Assembly: GCA_028455995.1 (NCBI GenBank)
Contig: JABELC010000001.1
Location: 3,646,501 to 3,710,500 of the forward strand
DNA: 64,000 nt
DNA from: Scleromitrula shiraiana
Lineage: Eukaryota; Ascomycota; Leotiomycetes; Helotiales; Sclerotiniaceae
Reading direction: 5' to 3'
Shown here: positions 37,264-50,300 of the stretch, piece by piece
Numbering within the stretch: the first letter of the stretch is position 1
How the letters are laid out: every line of letters begins with the position of its first letter
Made by a program: the position numbers and the translations under genes
The notes under the pieces: model-generated
Database searches by the model: none
What the model saw: only the letters and a program-made list of their open reading frames with translations
Told to the model about the DNA's origin: nothing

Positions 37264-38846
37264 TCAATAAATCCCAGGAATTATAACCCATTTAACCTTC
37301 TGACAATAAGCATCCCACCCCTTTCCATATTTCTTCGAGCAACGTTCCTCATCTCGAAAGCAGCGATGAATCAGCAAAACCGTCATGAAAATGGCATAAG
37401 TCCATGGTAAAAGATTATGCGTCCCACACGCTGCACACATGGAATATGATAAAATCAGATCCCCGAAATAATTGATATGTCTTGCCAAACCCCACCATCC
37501 GGAGCAAAGAAGTATACTGTCATGCTCTTTTCCGTCTTTGGTTCTATACTTTACTCTCATGACGTCTGCTGGTGATCCCCAAATGTTGCAATATCCCTTC
37601 GTACGACGAACTAAATCCTTTTGGTGATTGACGCTTCGAAATAAGATATAGCCACCGACTCCTGTGATGAAGATTGCCGTGGCTTTGAGTGGTGATAGAG
37701 AGTGAGGATTCCTGGCGAGATATTGAGTTTGGAGTGTGTACATCGAAGGTAGCCAAACCATGGATCCCCACGCAAGGTAAAATCCAAAGTGATCATGACA
37801 GATATCAATGGTTCGAAGATACCAATCTTCATTGATAAAGAAGTCCACAACATAAATGCTATGAAGTAAAGTGCTCAGAATGATGGAATTTGTGATATAT
37901 CCATGAATTTGATATTGATATGCAATGAAAGAAAAATCACTAAATTGATGTCAGTGAACGATATTTCAGGAAAGGGATGACAGGTATGTGAGAATCCCAT
38001 TAGGACCAACAGAATTTCACATACATAAGTGTCCAGGCGATTATTCCAGGTCGACCATTATGGAAGAGCTTGAAATCAAAGGTTTCTCCAAATCTTGGAT
38101 TCAATTCGATTCCCATGTATAAATCATATAAAATTGAACCTATCACGTGTAAATATTGAATTCGTAAACTTTCGAATCAAATCAAACTGACCACTGAACT
38201 TTCTATCACCTTCATGAGTAGGACTCATATGAGCTTTCAGATAAGCAAATCCAGACAAAAGAAACCCATAAACATTGACCGAGACAAGTAACGCTTGCCA
38301 ATGTTTTGCTAAAATAGCCGGATCTAAGAGTCCACAGTATGACGAAAGCAGAAACAAGCCATGCGTAACAATCCAAGCCGAAAGACCGTTGGTACGATAT
38401 TTGAGAAGATTTCCAGCTGGGGTGAGTTGACCTTCACTCAATTTTGTTGGTAAGAATCGATATAAACCGGCTTGGAAACACAACCAAATTCCATAACCAA
38501 TGTTTGTTCTCAGATTTCCTCGAGGTGCATGCTGCCAGATGAAACTTCCGGGTCCATTTAAACACATAGATTTATATGCTGATGTTAAAGAACCCCCGAA
38601 TGATGAAAGTGCGATCCAGTAGAATATCACGATTAAAGGGCAGAGAAGCATGATACTAAGACATCCTAAGGAATGTAACCATGAACCATGATGATGCCGT
38701 CGACCCCAAGAAATAGTTGTATCTCGCGATGATGAAAAAGAAGCTAATCGAGTTCTTTTTATTGTGTCATTTAATTTTTCGTGTTGTTCTTGTGAATTTT
38801 CAATTACATTATGAAGACCTGGTGAGGGAAGTATGATTGTCTCCAT
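37264..38846 (-). CDS. Sterol delta-7 reductase (7-dehydrocholesterol reductase type, ERG4/ERG24 family)
   Basis: NADPH-dependent ER membrane enzyme reducing the C7-C8 double bond of sterols. Exons 38846-38192, 38139-38025 and 37939-37264 give 481 residues, close to animal and plant DHCR7. Diagnostic segments: GQLTPAGNLLKYRTNGLSAW, as in DHCR7 and unlike the ERG4 equivalent; FKLFHNGRPGIIAWTLI; NEDWYLRTIDICHDHFGFYL; FRSVNHQKDLVRRTKG; the family signature LLCSGWWGLARHINYFGD; and LLIHRCFRDEERCSKKYG at the end. About nine hydrophobic segments. The upstream TTG was rejected; ATG 38846 has a good context (A at -3, G at +4). Assignment to DHCR7 rather than ERG4 (C24 reductase) or ERG24 (C14 reductase) rests on these segments; activity is inferred. 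The frame is fully intact. Confidence 0.88.
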
Positions 38847-41800
38847 CGTTTTGAGTGATCCACGGTCGTCCAAGACTCCGAGTGAATGATTATTGAAATT
38901 GGAACGAACCCTTCAAATATTCAATATGATTTTCAACAAAAGCAAAAGATTTTGTTGATCCTAGATATTTGGGTACTGGAAGTCGTGTGAGATGGGAATT
39001 AATTGATTGTATAAAAGTGTAAGAGAAAGGTTGAAAAGAAAAGGAATGGAAAGTAATTGAAGAATTGGATGAATTGAGTTGGAAGGTTGAATTGAGTTGA
39101 GGTAGCTACTATGTACCAATTTAAGATAGATAGCTAGCTGGAGTAGGTACGTACGTACTAAAACTCTACGTAACTATTTTTACCATTCCAATTATTAGTA
39201 CATGATACCTATAGATCTGGGTATTGGTACTCTAGATATCTTAGAGTAAGAACTTGTAACTAGAGGATTTCTTTAGATTGTAACTTCCGAATTAGAAGGC
39301 TTACCTTAGGATAGGATAGGATAGGATAGGATAGTAGTTATGAGGAGTTAAGCAGGAGAAGGAGAAGGGGAAGGTAATAACCTTGGGAGGCTGGGGAGTG
39401 ATATGTATTGTATGTACCTAAGAAATTCTTATGAAGAAGAAAGTAAAAATGAAGAATCAAAATATATATATCAATTGCCCAGGTGATGTGAAAAAGGTAA
39501 GAGATAATATAGTAGTGAATTCCAATTGATTAGAATAGAAATAATGAAAGTTGTCGTCTGATAACTCAATCATTTATTCGTTCATTCATTCATTCTTTCA
39601 TTCATTCATCGATTCAGTCAATCAATCATCAAATTAGTCAGTCCGGTCATACAATGCCAAGTTCTCTACATATGTATTATGCGTACACTATAGTTTATAG
39701 TTTATAGTCTATAGTCTATAGTATACACTACCTAGGTATGTATGTATGTATGTATGGAACATTGATACTAATAAGTATAACAGACTAAGTACTGTATAGA
39801 ATTTCCAAGGGTTTAGACTTTAGAAAGGATTGAGTTAGACCTAATTGTTCCCTGCGTTAAGTAGTGTTTCGTTATACAGTAACAGTAGGTAGGAAGGGAA
39901 GGCAATGCAATGTAAGTAATAAGTAATAAGTAATAAGTAGTATGTAGTATGTATACCAAGGCAACTTAAACGTCTCCTTGAGTAACTAAAATAATTCCAA
40001 TTCCAATTTCAATTTCAATTCCGATTTCAATTCTTCTTCTTATAATGATTGATTGATTCGGATGAGATTGTTATATAAATAATAAATATAAATAATATAA
40101 ATGGCATCTCGAATTTGAATAATAAACTTTAAGAAAATCGTACACGCACTTACTTAGCTAGTACAATATCTAGCCCATATGTTAATATGTTAATGGAATG
40201 GAATGTACAATACTTCGCAGTAAGTAAAGAAACCGACTTCCAAATAATGCAAGGTTCCTCCTGCCCTTTTTTTTTTTTTTTTTCAGCCACGAAAATATTT
40301 ATTGGTTTCTGCACTGCATGAGGGTTGGAGTAAAAACAACTTGAATGTAAAAGTGTAAAAGTGTAAAAGTGTAAAAGTAATAATTAAATAAGATCTTATG
40401 AGATCAGAGCTTTGTATATGATAATAGAATCTCTCCCCGTCTTTACTCGAGTATATATTATATTCTCTTACAGGAGATAAGATAAGATGAGATGAGATGA
40501 GATGAGATAATATAGTGGAGGTCTCGGTCTTGGTCTTGGTCTCGGTCTCGGTCTCGAACACAAGAAAATGAAATCCTTTCTTTTTTTCTTTCTCTCTCTT
40601 TTTCTTCCTTTCATTCTTCATCCTTTATCTCTTTCGAATAAAGAAAAAAAAAAAAAAAAAAAGATATTGAAAAAGAAAACTCCCCATGACGAAGCAGCCA
40701 CGACTTTTCAAACTAATAAGACATTGGATACTGCTACCAGGTGAATATTAATATTCAATACACTCACTCACTCACACACTCACTCACTCATTGAAATCAC
40801 GAACTAATAAACAGCCATACCGCAGCCAAACAAAAACACATCGTGTTCATAAGCCACAGTTGAGTTGAGTGGCTTGCTTGCTTGCTTGTATTATATACCG
40901 AGCCCATAAATATACGCATCATCGTCGCGTCTCTTTTTTAACCTTCACCTACCATTAGAAAGGGGTAACTATGTAAGCTCGAACTTAAATAAAGTAAAGT
41001 TAAATAAAGTTAAATAAAATAAAATAAAGTACAATAAAGTTAAATAAAGTAAAAGAAAGTTCAAACATGAAACCTTGGAAGGAAAGAAAGCTCTTAGCTA
41101 GATATCTATCTATCTATCTAGTCCTAACAATTACAAATTTCAAGCTATCCACCCACCAGCTACCACCCACCAGCTACCAACCAACCAACCAACCAATTGC
41201 AGTATTATGTAGAGGAGTCTCCAAGCTAAATTTCGGTACGTGTACTTTTACTTATTTAGCTATTAGTTGTGCCGTCTCTTAATGCATTTTCTAGAATGCT
41301 TTTAATATCGCATGCCAGTGGGTGGGTTTACTACTAATAAGTTTGTTTTTAGACTTTTTACTAGTACTTGGGATTTGTGGAAATCACTGGCAGAAACGAA
41401 CTTGAACTTGAAGGACACGAACACGAGGGTTGAATTGTGGTGTGTATGTATGTATGTATGTATGTATGTATGTATGTATGTATATTATGTATGATATTTA
41501 TAAAAATGCAGTGGAAAATACAAGTCTATAATATAACATAATATAATATAATATAATAAATAAATAAAAACTTGAATGAGTTGAAAAATTCAATCGAAGA
41601 AAACCATCAAGTATCCAGTCAATCAATCGTTCGTTAATCAATCCTTCTTCATACCTATGTCAATTTTTAATTCCACCACCTCAGCTCACTCACACAAATG
41701 TCGATGAATAAGAGCCAAAGCACATCATATACACTCCAGTCGAAACAATGAATAAACAAATACCAACTAATGACCTATCGCAGAAGGCCAATCATCACAT

Positions 41801-42235
41801 CATGGACGATTAATCGCCATCAACAATCCCCTCCCTATACGTTGCATTCGAAAGGAGGATGCATTCGAAAGGAGGATACATTCACGTTCAAGAAGCGGGT
41901 GGTTTCATTCCTTATAATTGGTTCGGTTCGGTTTGAATTCGATGACCTCCTTTATTTATTCAATTCGATATTCAATTCGATTATGTGGTTGTTATGTGAA
42001 TGTACGATTAATGTTGTTGTTATTTCTATCACTCTTTGATATTTATTATATAGGGTTGCAAAATGATTGTCGGTCTTTTGGCTTGATATGATATGATATG
42101 ATATGATATTACTTGATATGATATTACTTGATATGATATGACTTGATATGATATGATATGATATGACGCTTGAAGTTGGTTCGTGTGACCGTCACGCTCG
42201 CTATATTTGTAATTGATTCCTTTTTTTCTTTTTTA

Positions 42236-42286
42236 ATATATATATATATATATATCAAACATATATATATATATATATATATAAAT
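42236..42286. repeat. (AT)n microsatellite, two blocks
   Basis: Two runs of alternating TA/AT split by ATCAAACA, with the same ATATCAAACATATAT motif repeated after the second block. This could form hairpins or be unstable; no function inferred. Confidence 0.85.
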
Positions 42287-42626
42287 ATCAAACATATATC
42301 TTCAAAAGACGCGTGACGTATTAAAAAGGACGTGACATGACATGATATGGAACGACGGTGCAATTTTATACGACAGTCCTTCCACAACCCTAATATCATA
42401 AACTCTTCTTCTTACTCATATTAGATATATTGAGAATGTACGAGTATATATTCAAATTAGAAAGCGGAGGGTTGATAGATAGTCAGGATGAGATCTTGCG
42501 CAGAGATAACTTGAAAGTAGTAGTTTATTGGCTGGAATCTTAGCATGATAGATGAGAATGCTAGATGAGAATGGAGAGGGGTAGGGGGGCGAGGGAGGGA
42601 GATGGTTATGGGAGTTGGGGGGTGAA

Positions 42627-42667
42627 GTATAGTATAGTATAGTATAGTATAGTATAGTATAGTATAG
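42627..42667. repeat. (AGTAT)n pentanucleotide microsatellite
   Basis: Eight near-perfect AGTAT units lie about 210 bp beyond the stop codon of the RanBP2-finger gene. On the minus strand they encode a spurious ILYYT repeat. Confidence 0.85.
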
Positions 42668-42874
42668 AATAGAAAAATATGGATAGAAAAATATGGATAT
42701 CAAGGGAGATAGGAAGATCGAATTGATTCATTGATCCATATATCCCAACGATGTTATCACATAGTACTAGTAGGGAAGTTCTGCATGATTTATTGTCTAA
42801 AACCATTGTAGAAGATAATAGTAAAGACAATACGAGTATGTCATAAAATTCCCAGCGACCAACCCCTCGTCATC

Positions 42875-43379
42875 TCAAACAATCAGATACAGAAAACCAA
42901 ACAACACAATAATATCCAACACAAGTCCCAGAAATACCATACAAATACAACCAACCGCAAACGCCCCAATCCAGCATCCCAAGCCCCCCCACCTCTCCAA
43001 TCGAAATCAAAACAACGACAAAATCAACTCACCGCTCCGCATCCTCAATAGCCCGCCATCTCATCCCCCAACACCCATCCCTCCAGCACCTGTGGTCCTG
43101 ATCGTACCACCGTCCACGCGTGCATCGCGCAACCTGTATCTCCATGGGATTCCCACACGCAGTGCAATACCAAATCCCGTACGGCTGCTCTTCGAGCGGA
43201 TCCCGGTAACTGTCGGTGCTGTAGCATGATTCGCACGCTCGACTGTAGAGGTGGTTGTTCCTGCCGCAGGCCTTGCAGGTCCAGTATCCTTGTTGGTTGT
43301 TGGGGGAGACGTTGGTTGTGCTTGGGCCGCGGTACTCTGCTAATTGGGCGGTTGGATTGCTTCCTGCTGAGGAGGACAT
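42875..43379 (-). CDS. RanBP2-type zinc-finger protein with C-terminal membrane segment
   Basis: Start ATG 43379. Residues ~32-51 form a textbook RanBP2-type finger (WTCKACGRNNHLYSRACESC: W-x-C-x2-C-x3-N-x6-C-x2-C), followed by a second, irregular Cys set (WYCTACGNPMEIQVARC). RanBP2 fingers bind ubiquitin or single-stranded RNA. The frame reaches GAG CGG TGA, but that TGA lies inside a GTGAGT donor. Splicing to the GAGAG acceptor 40 bp on restores the frame (RWGGLGCWIGAFAVGC) and adds a strongly hydrophobic tail (CMVFLGLVLDIIVLFGFLYL) ending at TGA 42877-42875. About 153 residues with splicing, 116 without. The intron is short for this genome, but a helix-long hydrophobic frame by chance is unlikely. 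Function unknown. Confidence 0.75.
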
Positions 43380-44750
43380 TTTGGGGATGCGAGTTGGAGG
43401 TGTGAGTTGGGGTTTTGAGTTACGTTTTTCAGTTGCGTTTGGGAAAATTCAATGTTTTTGTCTCCTTTTGCTGGCTATTTGCTTGTCGATTGATCGATTG
43501 CTTTTTCTTTTTTCGATAGAAAGTTGATTCCGAGAGTATGAATATTGATAGCTTATCACTGTGCAGTAGAATCATTGATGATAATAGGAGGGAAAATGAG
43601 AATAGAGGGGGTAGAACTCGAGATATTTATGGACTTCAAGCAGAGAAAATTTTAACATATTGCGCATTTCCATTGTTGTAAAGTGTGTGAATGTTCTTTC
43701 TCACAGCATTTAATATGTATCAATGTATGAATGGAATAAGATGGATATGGGATTGATGGGCTAAGAGGTTGTTAGAGGAAGAAATAACATAAGAGTCGTG
43801 AAAAAGATATAGAATGGGAGTTTTTAAATGCTTCATAATCATGCTTTGAAGTGACTACTTGAAGATATAGTGCAAAAGTTGTCGAATTGGTGTGTGGATG
43901 ATATAGATAGGCCAAGCTAGTAAAAAATAGATATAATGTGATAGTTGCTGGTGAAATTGATGTGTGAGTGGTATAGAATAATCCAGTTCTTGAGGTGTAA
44001 CACAAAGGGATGTTGCACAAGGAGATCAACATAAAAGGTTGTAAGATACTCCCTTGATATAAATGTTCCAGTCATGTCATCAAGCAAGATTCTTTTTTAT
44101 ATGCATAAGAAGAAGATGGATTGGATGTATCATTGCATTAATCAAACAACACCCTTCAGATACATATATATAGGAGAAAAAAACATGCCATTTGAAGAAA
44201 GTTCACTAAAACATATAGATAGCAAGAATACGTAACAAGGAAAGTTCACAATGTGATGATAAAAAATGAGGACAGCAAGTAACATAATGTTGAACGCAAA
44301 TTTCATATATTAAATCCTAGTAGTGAGGATATGCACATCCCATCCCATCAAATCAATATCAAACTATATGCTATATAGGTAGGTATGTACTTGTGTCCTG
44401 AGATATCTTGTCAGCAATGTACATTATACATATAGAAGCGTATTATGTTAATGAGAAAGAGGGTCGAATAATCAGAAGGAAGGCAACGGAAATCTCCACA
44501 CGGTTTTGCGCTCTCGGAGATATAATGAGTTAACATCCGAAATATTTCATCATATAATTTGAGTTGTTGGTAAAGTGAATGGTTCAGACTTTAGGAATAG
44601 GAAAAGAAATTTTGTAGACTTACAATGTATGTCGTTGGTGAGATGCTCTGGACATTTCTGTTGTTGTATTTGTTGAAAAGTAAAAGGAGGCGCAAGCGGT
44701 TGTTGAATGGCCTGGGTATCATGCCTTCCTGTAAGCATCTAGTAATAATT
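43380..44750. other. Intergenic region
   Basis: Promoter of the finger gene and 3' side of MET2. Short AT-rich frames only; nothing supported. Confidence 0.55.
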
Positions 44751-46397
44751 TTACCATGCCGTGATATCGTCCACTTCAGCTTCACCAAAAGTACTGCTTT
44801 TTGTTACAGCTCCCACACCATCTTCAGCATCTACACCATCAATACCAGGTGCATTCATGATATCAGGTAATACCTCATTCAAGAACTCAAGAATATGCTG
44901 ATTGACTTGCTCAAATTGCAACAAAAATGCATCATGACCCTCAGGCGAATCAATCTTCTTCAATCGTGCATCGGGAATGGAAGCTGCAATTTCTTTTTGT
45001 TCATCAAATGTGAATAATCCATCACTTTCGATGCCAAGTACCAAAGTTGGTTGCTGAATTTGTGCAAGAGCTTCAGCAATGGGATCCCGTGAATCTGCTG
45101 AAACTCGATATCTAGAAACATCATGAGTATCAAGTTTACGAGTAATTGCAATATAACAATTCCCATCAAAACGTTTAACGAATTTCTCTCCTTGATATCG
45201 AAGATATGACTGTGCGGAGAAGTAATGTGGGGTTGATTTACGCTTGGTAGGTGCTTGTTCTGGAGGTGGTAATGAAGAGGGAGTTGCGCCGTGAAACTGC
45301 GGGTCTGTAAAGTTTGCAGGATTTCCGCCGTTTGCGGTTATGGTGTTAACTGCAGTCGAGCTCCCGGGTGTTGAAGGTATTGGTGATCTTGTTTGTCTAT
45401 GCCCATCATTATGAATGGCTCGATGGACATCTGAGGGTGTGGTAGGTTGTTGGTTTTCGCTAATTGTCTGCTTTCTTGAGGCATCTGGTATGTTTCGTCC
45501 AAACCTCGATTCGAATGAATTTCGACTGCGATATGTGAGCAATGCAGACATGCGTGCTGCACCAAGTCCTGTTGTTGGAGGATCAGAGAATGGATAGTAT
45601 CCGTCATCATATTTGGGATCTGCATATATGCTTTGCCGTTGTGCTTCTCCCCAACTGATACCCCATGCACTATGTCTGCTTGATGTTGCAATTGGCACAA
45701 TTGATCGAACGTAATCTTTTCCGAAATATGCCCATTCCAGAACCAACATACCTCCCATAGATCCTCCTACAACAGCTGCCACCTTTCGGACTCCTAAATC
45801 GTCCAATAAAAGTTTGTGAAGACTGAAATAATGGTGAGCCCTACTCAACGCCGTGGAAATTGTTGGTGACCTTACTTGACATCATCTCTAATAGTTGTCA
45901 ATGGGAATTCTGGACCATATCTCTCATTTTTGGAATCTCCATATTTGCAAGTAACAGGACTTGCACTTCCATAAGGACTCCCAAGACTGTTCATACAAAT
46001 CACAAAGAATCTGGATATATCAAAGGCTCTGCCTGGACCACCCAAAAGAGGTCCCCACCAATCACTGACATCTGCGCTACCAGTTAAGGCATGGCATATT
46101 ACCATAGCGTTATCACGATTTGGAGAGAGTTTTCCTCTTGTACTATATGCCAAGGGAACGTTATGTAATGTAACGCCGGATTCTAATGTGAACGATGGAA
46201 TTATCGCGATGGTTTGATCGGGAATTAAGGATGCGTAAGGATTCTCAGGTTGCTGCTGCGTTCTTTCTTGTAGTATTCAGTCACCATCCTTTATAATAGA
46301 GGCGATCAAGAAAAGGATTGAAGAGGTTATACTGACCGTATCGTGGTGTATGATTATGTAGCCTGGTAGAGGCATTCTGTTCTGATGTTGAGGCCAT
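44751..46397 (-). CDS. MET2: Homoserine O-acetyltransferase
   Basis: Cytosolic alpha/beta hydrolase-fold enzyme acetylating L-homoserine with acetyl-CoA, the entry step of methionine synthesis. Three exons: the first starts at ATG 46397 (MASTSEQNASTRLHNHTPRY), the second carries GVTLHNVPLAYSTRGKL, VICHALTGSADVSDWW and FFVICMNSLGSPYGS, and the third has the nucleophile elbow VVGGSMGGMLVLEWA, the catalytic Asp region VLGIESDGLFT and the His in DSPEGHDAFLLQFE. An insertion of roughly 100 residues rich in Pro, Ser, Thr and Asn sits after LTYRSRNSFESRFGR, in the lid region; such inserts are common in filamentous-fungal Met2. The oxyanion and homoserine-binding segments look intact. It is divergent from THO2, sharing a 989-bp intergenic region. 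Confidence 0.95.
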
Positions 46398-47386
46398 TGA
46401 TTGAGAAAGGTGAAGGATTTTGGAAATTTGAGTAGATGATTGAAATGAAAGAAATGATGATATGAGGTTTGAAGGTTTTATTATATCAATTCGTCAAACT
46501 CCACTCCAGAGCTGTACTTCGAGTAGCTAAAGGAATTTTGAAGCTAAAGGAATTTTGAGTTTTGAGTCATTGAAGAAGGAGGGGAAAAACTCAACAAAAA
46601 ACATGATCACTAACCAGTCAAAGCAAAGCTCAGAAAATTTCCCAATGAATCTTTTCTTATTTAATCTTTCAAAGGTTGGAAAGTCGGAAGGTCGGAAAAA
46701 TAGAAGCATTTATTTGCATAAAACTTATGCTGTGTAACCTGAAGATAAAACAAGGGGACATTTTATATGGATTAAGTAAGCAATGTAAGGTTTTCAAAAA
46801 GTTATGAATCTTGGATCTATTATACATGTGAAGGAATAAAATAAAGCACCGTAACACCATAATACAGTAACACCATAATACCGTAACACACCGTAACACA
46901 CCGTAACACACCCGTAACATCGTGACCGTGAACTCTTGAGGCTCCAAACCGAAAATCATCAAACAGGTTACATACATTACACTAGATATTAATTCGGTCT
47001 AGTTTTTATATATTATCGCACGCGAACGCGAGAACCTTCAATCGCTGGAATTTCATCAAATATGAATAAATAAATTCAATATTCACAATCACTGCTACAG
47101 TACCAATTATTTATCTACAATACGGGTTACATTCGCAATCAATTGAAAAGGTTTTTTCTTAATATATTATCTGTCGCAAACATCTTCTTCTACCCCCAAA
47201 CATCATTTGTTAATTGTTTGACTTCATCAGATCTGTCAGATCTGACAATATCTAACCTTGGAGCTATTTCAATATCAATTTAATTTCCAACTTGAATACT
47301 TACCAATAGACCCAGATTAGATTTTCTGCCACTGATCCTTCGATCCACATGTACGCATATCGTTAAAATCTATCGATCGATTGGAG
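46398..47386. promoter_or_regulatory. Bidirectional MET2/THO2 promoter region with GTAACAC repeats
   Basis: 989 bp between two divergent ATGs. It contains tandem ACACC(A/G)TAA-type units at ~46850-46920 (CCGTAACACACCGTAACACA), T/A-rich stretches, and a palindromic ATCAGATCTGTCAGATCTGA near 47228. I do not recognise a specific factor site. Confidence 0.5.
46850..46920. repeat. Tandem CACCRTAA repeat
   Basis: Six to seven degenerate copies of a 9-11 bp unit (CACCATAAT, CACCGTAACA) in the divergent promoter. Confidence 0.75.
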
Positions 47387-50300
47387 ATGGCTCCTAATGG
47401 GAAGAGAAAGAGGAATGATAGGCAATCTGTGGATTCGGGTGATACTAGACCGTCGCCTCATCGACCGGGAAATACCAATCTAGGCCAACATGATAGAGAC
47501 GTAGATATGCGCGAAGGTGGTAATAGAAGAAGTAGTAGGGGCGGTCAGGGTAACCAGGGTGGAAGTAGAGGACGAAGAAATGATAATCGCAATTTGTCGA
47601 ACAGTTCCAACAATCCTAATAAGCTCACGGTAGCTGCTAGAGCCACTCCAACACCAGGACCTATGTCTCCACCTCCAAGACCTTCCAGCGCGACTCAAAC
47701 TCCTGCGCAAACTCCTACTCCAATGTCCACAAACGAAATGGCTATCCCTCATTGGAAACCAGATCCTTCCCCCTTCGATTACGTATTTCTTAACGATGAC
47801 CGAATTGCCTCGTGGAATACAACTGGTCGCAGAGAAGTAGTGGAAAATGGTATCCAAGCTCGTCAGGATGAAGACACAATGGACCTCTCTGCGATGTTCC
47901 AAGAGTTTACTCGAGCATCATTAGATGGTCGCATTGATCCTACCGATGCAGGAAATTGTGTGAAGGAGGTATTGGGTCCTGATACTTCGTCGGCAGACAA
48001 TGTTACAAACACCCTTGATTCACAAACCTTGTTCCTCGATTCTTTGTCGATGATATGCGAATCGGAAGACCTTAAGGCGCCAATATATCAGCTTCGAGCA
48101 TTTGTATTTGCTACAGACATACCGGCAGCTATAATGCGACAAAAACTGGATGCTCCTCTCCTCTTAAACCTTGGACTTCTAAGAGATACTTTCACCCGAA
48201 TGGGAATCCGACAAGCCACTCATCTACTTTACCGACAAGCAAACTATAATCTTCTTAGAGAAGAGACTGAAGGGTACTCGAAACTTGTAACCGAGCTTTT
48301 CACAACTAGTGGAAGTGAACCTCCTTCTAGCGAAGTGGTGGAGGATGCGTTCGAAAAAGTCAAAGGTTTAATAGGGACTTTTGATCTTGATGTTGGAAGA
48401 GTTCTTGATATCACCTTGGATGTATTTGCAGCTGTTCTTATAAAGCACTTTCGTTTCTTTATTAAGTTCTTGAGAGCAAGTTCTTGGTGGCCAAGAAGCA
48501 GCGAAATTGACAACAACTCTATTGCTCGATGTGGAGGGCTTCCAACATGGGCCTTGCCCACCTCACCTGGCTGGATTTCAACAGAGGAGGAAGAGGAATT
48601 ATCCAGAAAACAACGACATGAGCGAGATATATTATTCTGGGAGCGGATTCGTGAAGTTGGAATCGAGGCATTTTTCGAGCTTGGAGGAAGACAGCCTGTT
48701 GACGCGGAAACACGTGAACGCCTTCTCAAAGGAGAGAATGGCGCAGAACTGGATGCAGATGGTCAATGGATTGAAGCCACTGGAACCTATCCACCTTCTG
48801 GAAATCGAACCGCAGCACAATTACTAGGATTTAAATTGCGATTTTACTCATCAGCAGCTCGCGATAACGAAGATGTCCTACCGGCAAACCTGATATATCT
48901 CACGGCGTTATTGATCAAGATCGGATTTATTTCTCTCAAAGATTTGTATCCCCACCTCTGGCCGCTTGATGAAGACATGCCAGCAGTTCGAGATGCCAAG
49001 ATGAAAGAATTGGAGGAAAAGGAGAAGGCTGCTCGTGGTGGTACGATGAATGCGCTTATGATGGCAGGTGCCCTTGTCGACGATACTTTACCGAATGGAG
49101 GGAGAACTCGTGAGACCACAACTGCCAAGGCCGATCCTAACGCGAAAGCAACGGTCGAGATTGACGATAAAGACAAACTAGATGAACCTGTAGATCAAAA
49201 GGTTCAACTGTTAACATGTCTCCTAACAATCGGGGCAATTCCTGAAGCTCTGTTCATTCTTGGCCGATTTCCTTGGTTGCCAGAAGCATACCCCGAACTT
49301 CTCGACTTAATTCATCGAATTTTGAATCACTCAATCCAACACGTCTTTGACATGAGCCGTCCAACCGCTACAGGAGAGTCAGAATGCCCGACCAAGAAGA
49401 TCGTTGATTTCGATCAAAGCGGTATGCCAAAGGGCTCCCTTCGTCTAATCAAATTAGCTCCACGGAAGCAATTGCGCTGGCCGTTTCCAGATAAATTTGA
49501 TACAAACGAGAATAATTCATACAGGTTCTACTGGGACGAATGGGCGGATAATGTGCCAATCTGTCAGAACGTAGATGATGTTTTCGCGCTCTGCGGATCT
49601 TTACTGAATTACTCCGGTGTTAATATTGGCAAAGACGCCACTTTGTTATCAAAGTTGGCTAGAATCGGTACAAAAAGTCTTGCAGAAGACCATTCGACAC
49701 ACAATCTTGAGAGATGGCAAGATCTCCTTAAACGACTTCTTGTTCCTGCACTCAGTCTGACAAAAGCAAATACAAGTGTTGTCAACGAAATATACGGGAT
49801 GCTTCGCTTTTATCCTATTGCTATTCGATATTCCATTTATGCCGAGTGGTTCGAAGGCCAAATATCACGGTTGCCGCCTATGAGAGCTGCTTTTGCTCGT
49901 ACAAAAGCTGAAACGACGAGCACAATGAAGAGAATCAGTATGACTAATCTTACCGGAATGGCACGAAACCTTGCAAAGATTGCATATGCATCTCCAGGTA
50001 TAGTGTTTAGTGTCGCTCTAGGTCAGATTGAAGCATACACCAATCTTACGGAAGTTGTCGTTGAATGCGCCAAATATTTCACTGATTTGGGTTATGATGT
50101 TCTAGTTTGGTCACTGTTAAGTTCCCTGGGTGGTAAAGACAGAAATCGAAACGATGCAGAGTTTGCTCTTCTTCCAAGTAGATGGCTCTTGGCATTGTCA
50201 AGGTTCTCTGGCAAAGTTTTCAAGCGCTACTCAATTATGAACCTCATTCCTCTTATTCAATATGTCAACGATCAACTCCATCGAGGAAACGCTACCGACT

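Larger units (their letters stand above)
38847..42874. other. 4-kb gene desert packed with microsatellites
   Basis: No supported gene. Tandem repeats seen include (GGATA)n ~39309-39335, (ATTC)n ~39572-39608, (TATG)n ~39735-39756, poly-T 40266-40283, (GATGA)n ~40484-40508, (GGTCTC/T)n ~40518-40556, poly-A ~40642-40661, (CTCA)n ~40762-40791, AATAAAGT-type ~40985-41060, (TCTA)n ~41100-41120, (ATGT)n ~41444-41483, (AATAT)n ~41527-41560, (GATAT)n ~42084-42168, (AT)n ~42236-42286 and (AGTAT)n ~42627-42667. Open frames here are repeat artefacts. Confidence 0.75.

Noticed and set aside
38846..38873. Upstream start for the sterol reductase
   Set aside because: The frame extends to a TTG only; the ATG at 38846 has the better context.
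47480..47902. Antisense frame within the THO2 N-terminus
   Set aside because: Mirror of the Arg/Gly-rich coding region; no independent evidence.
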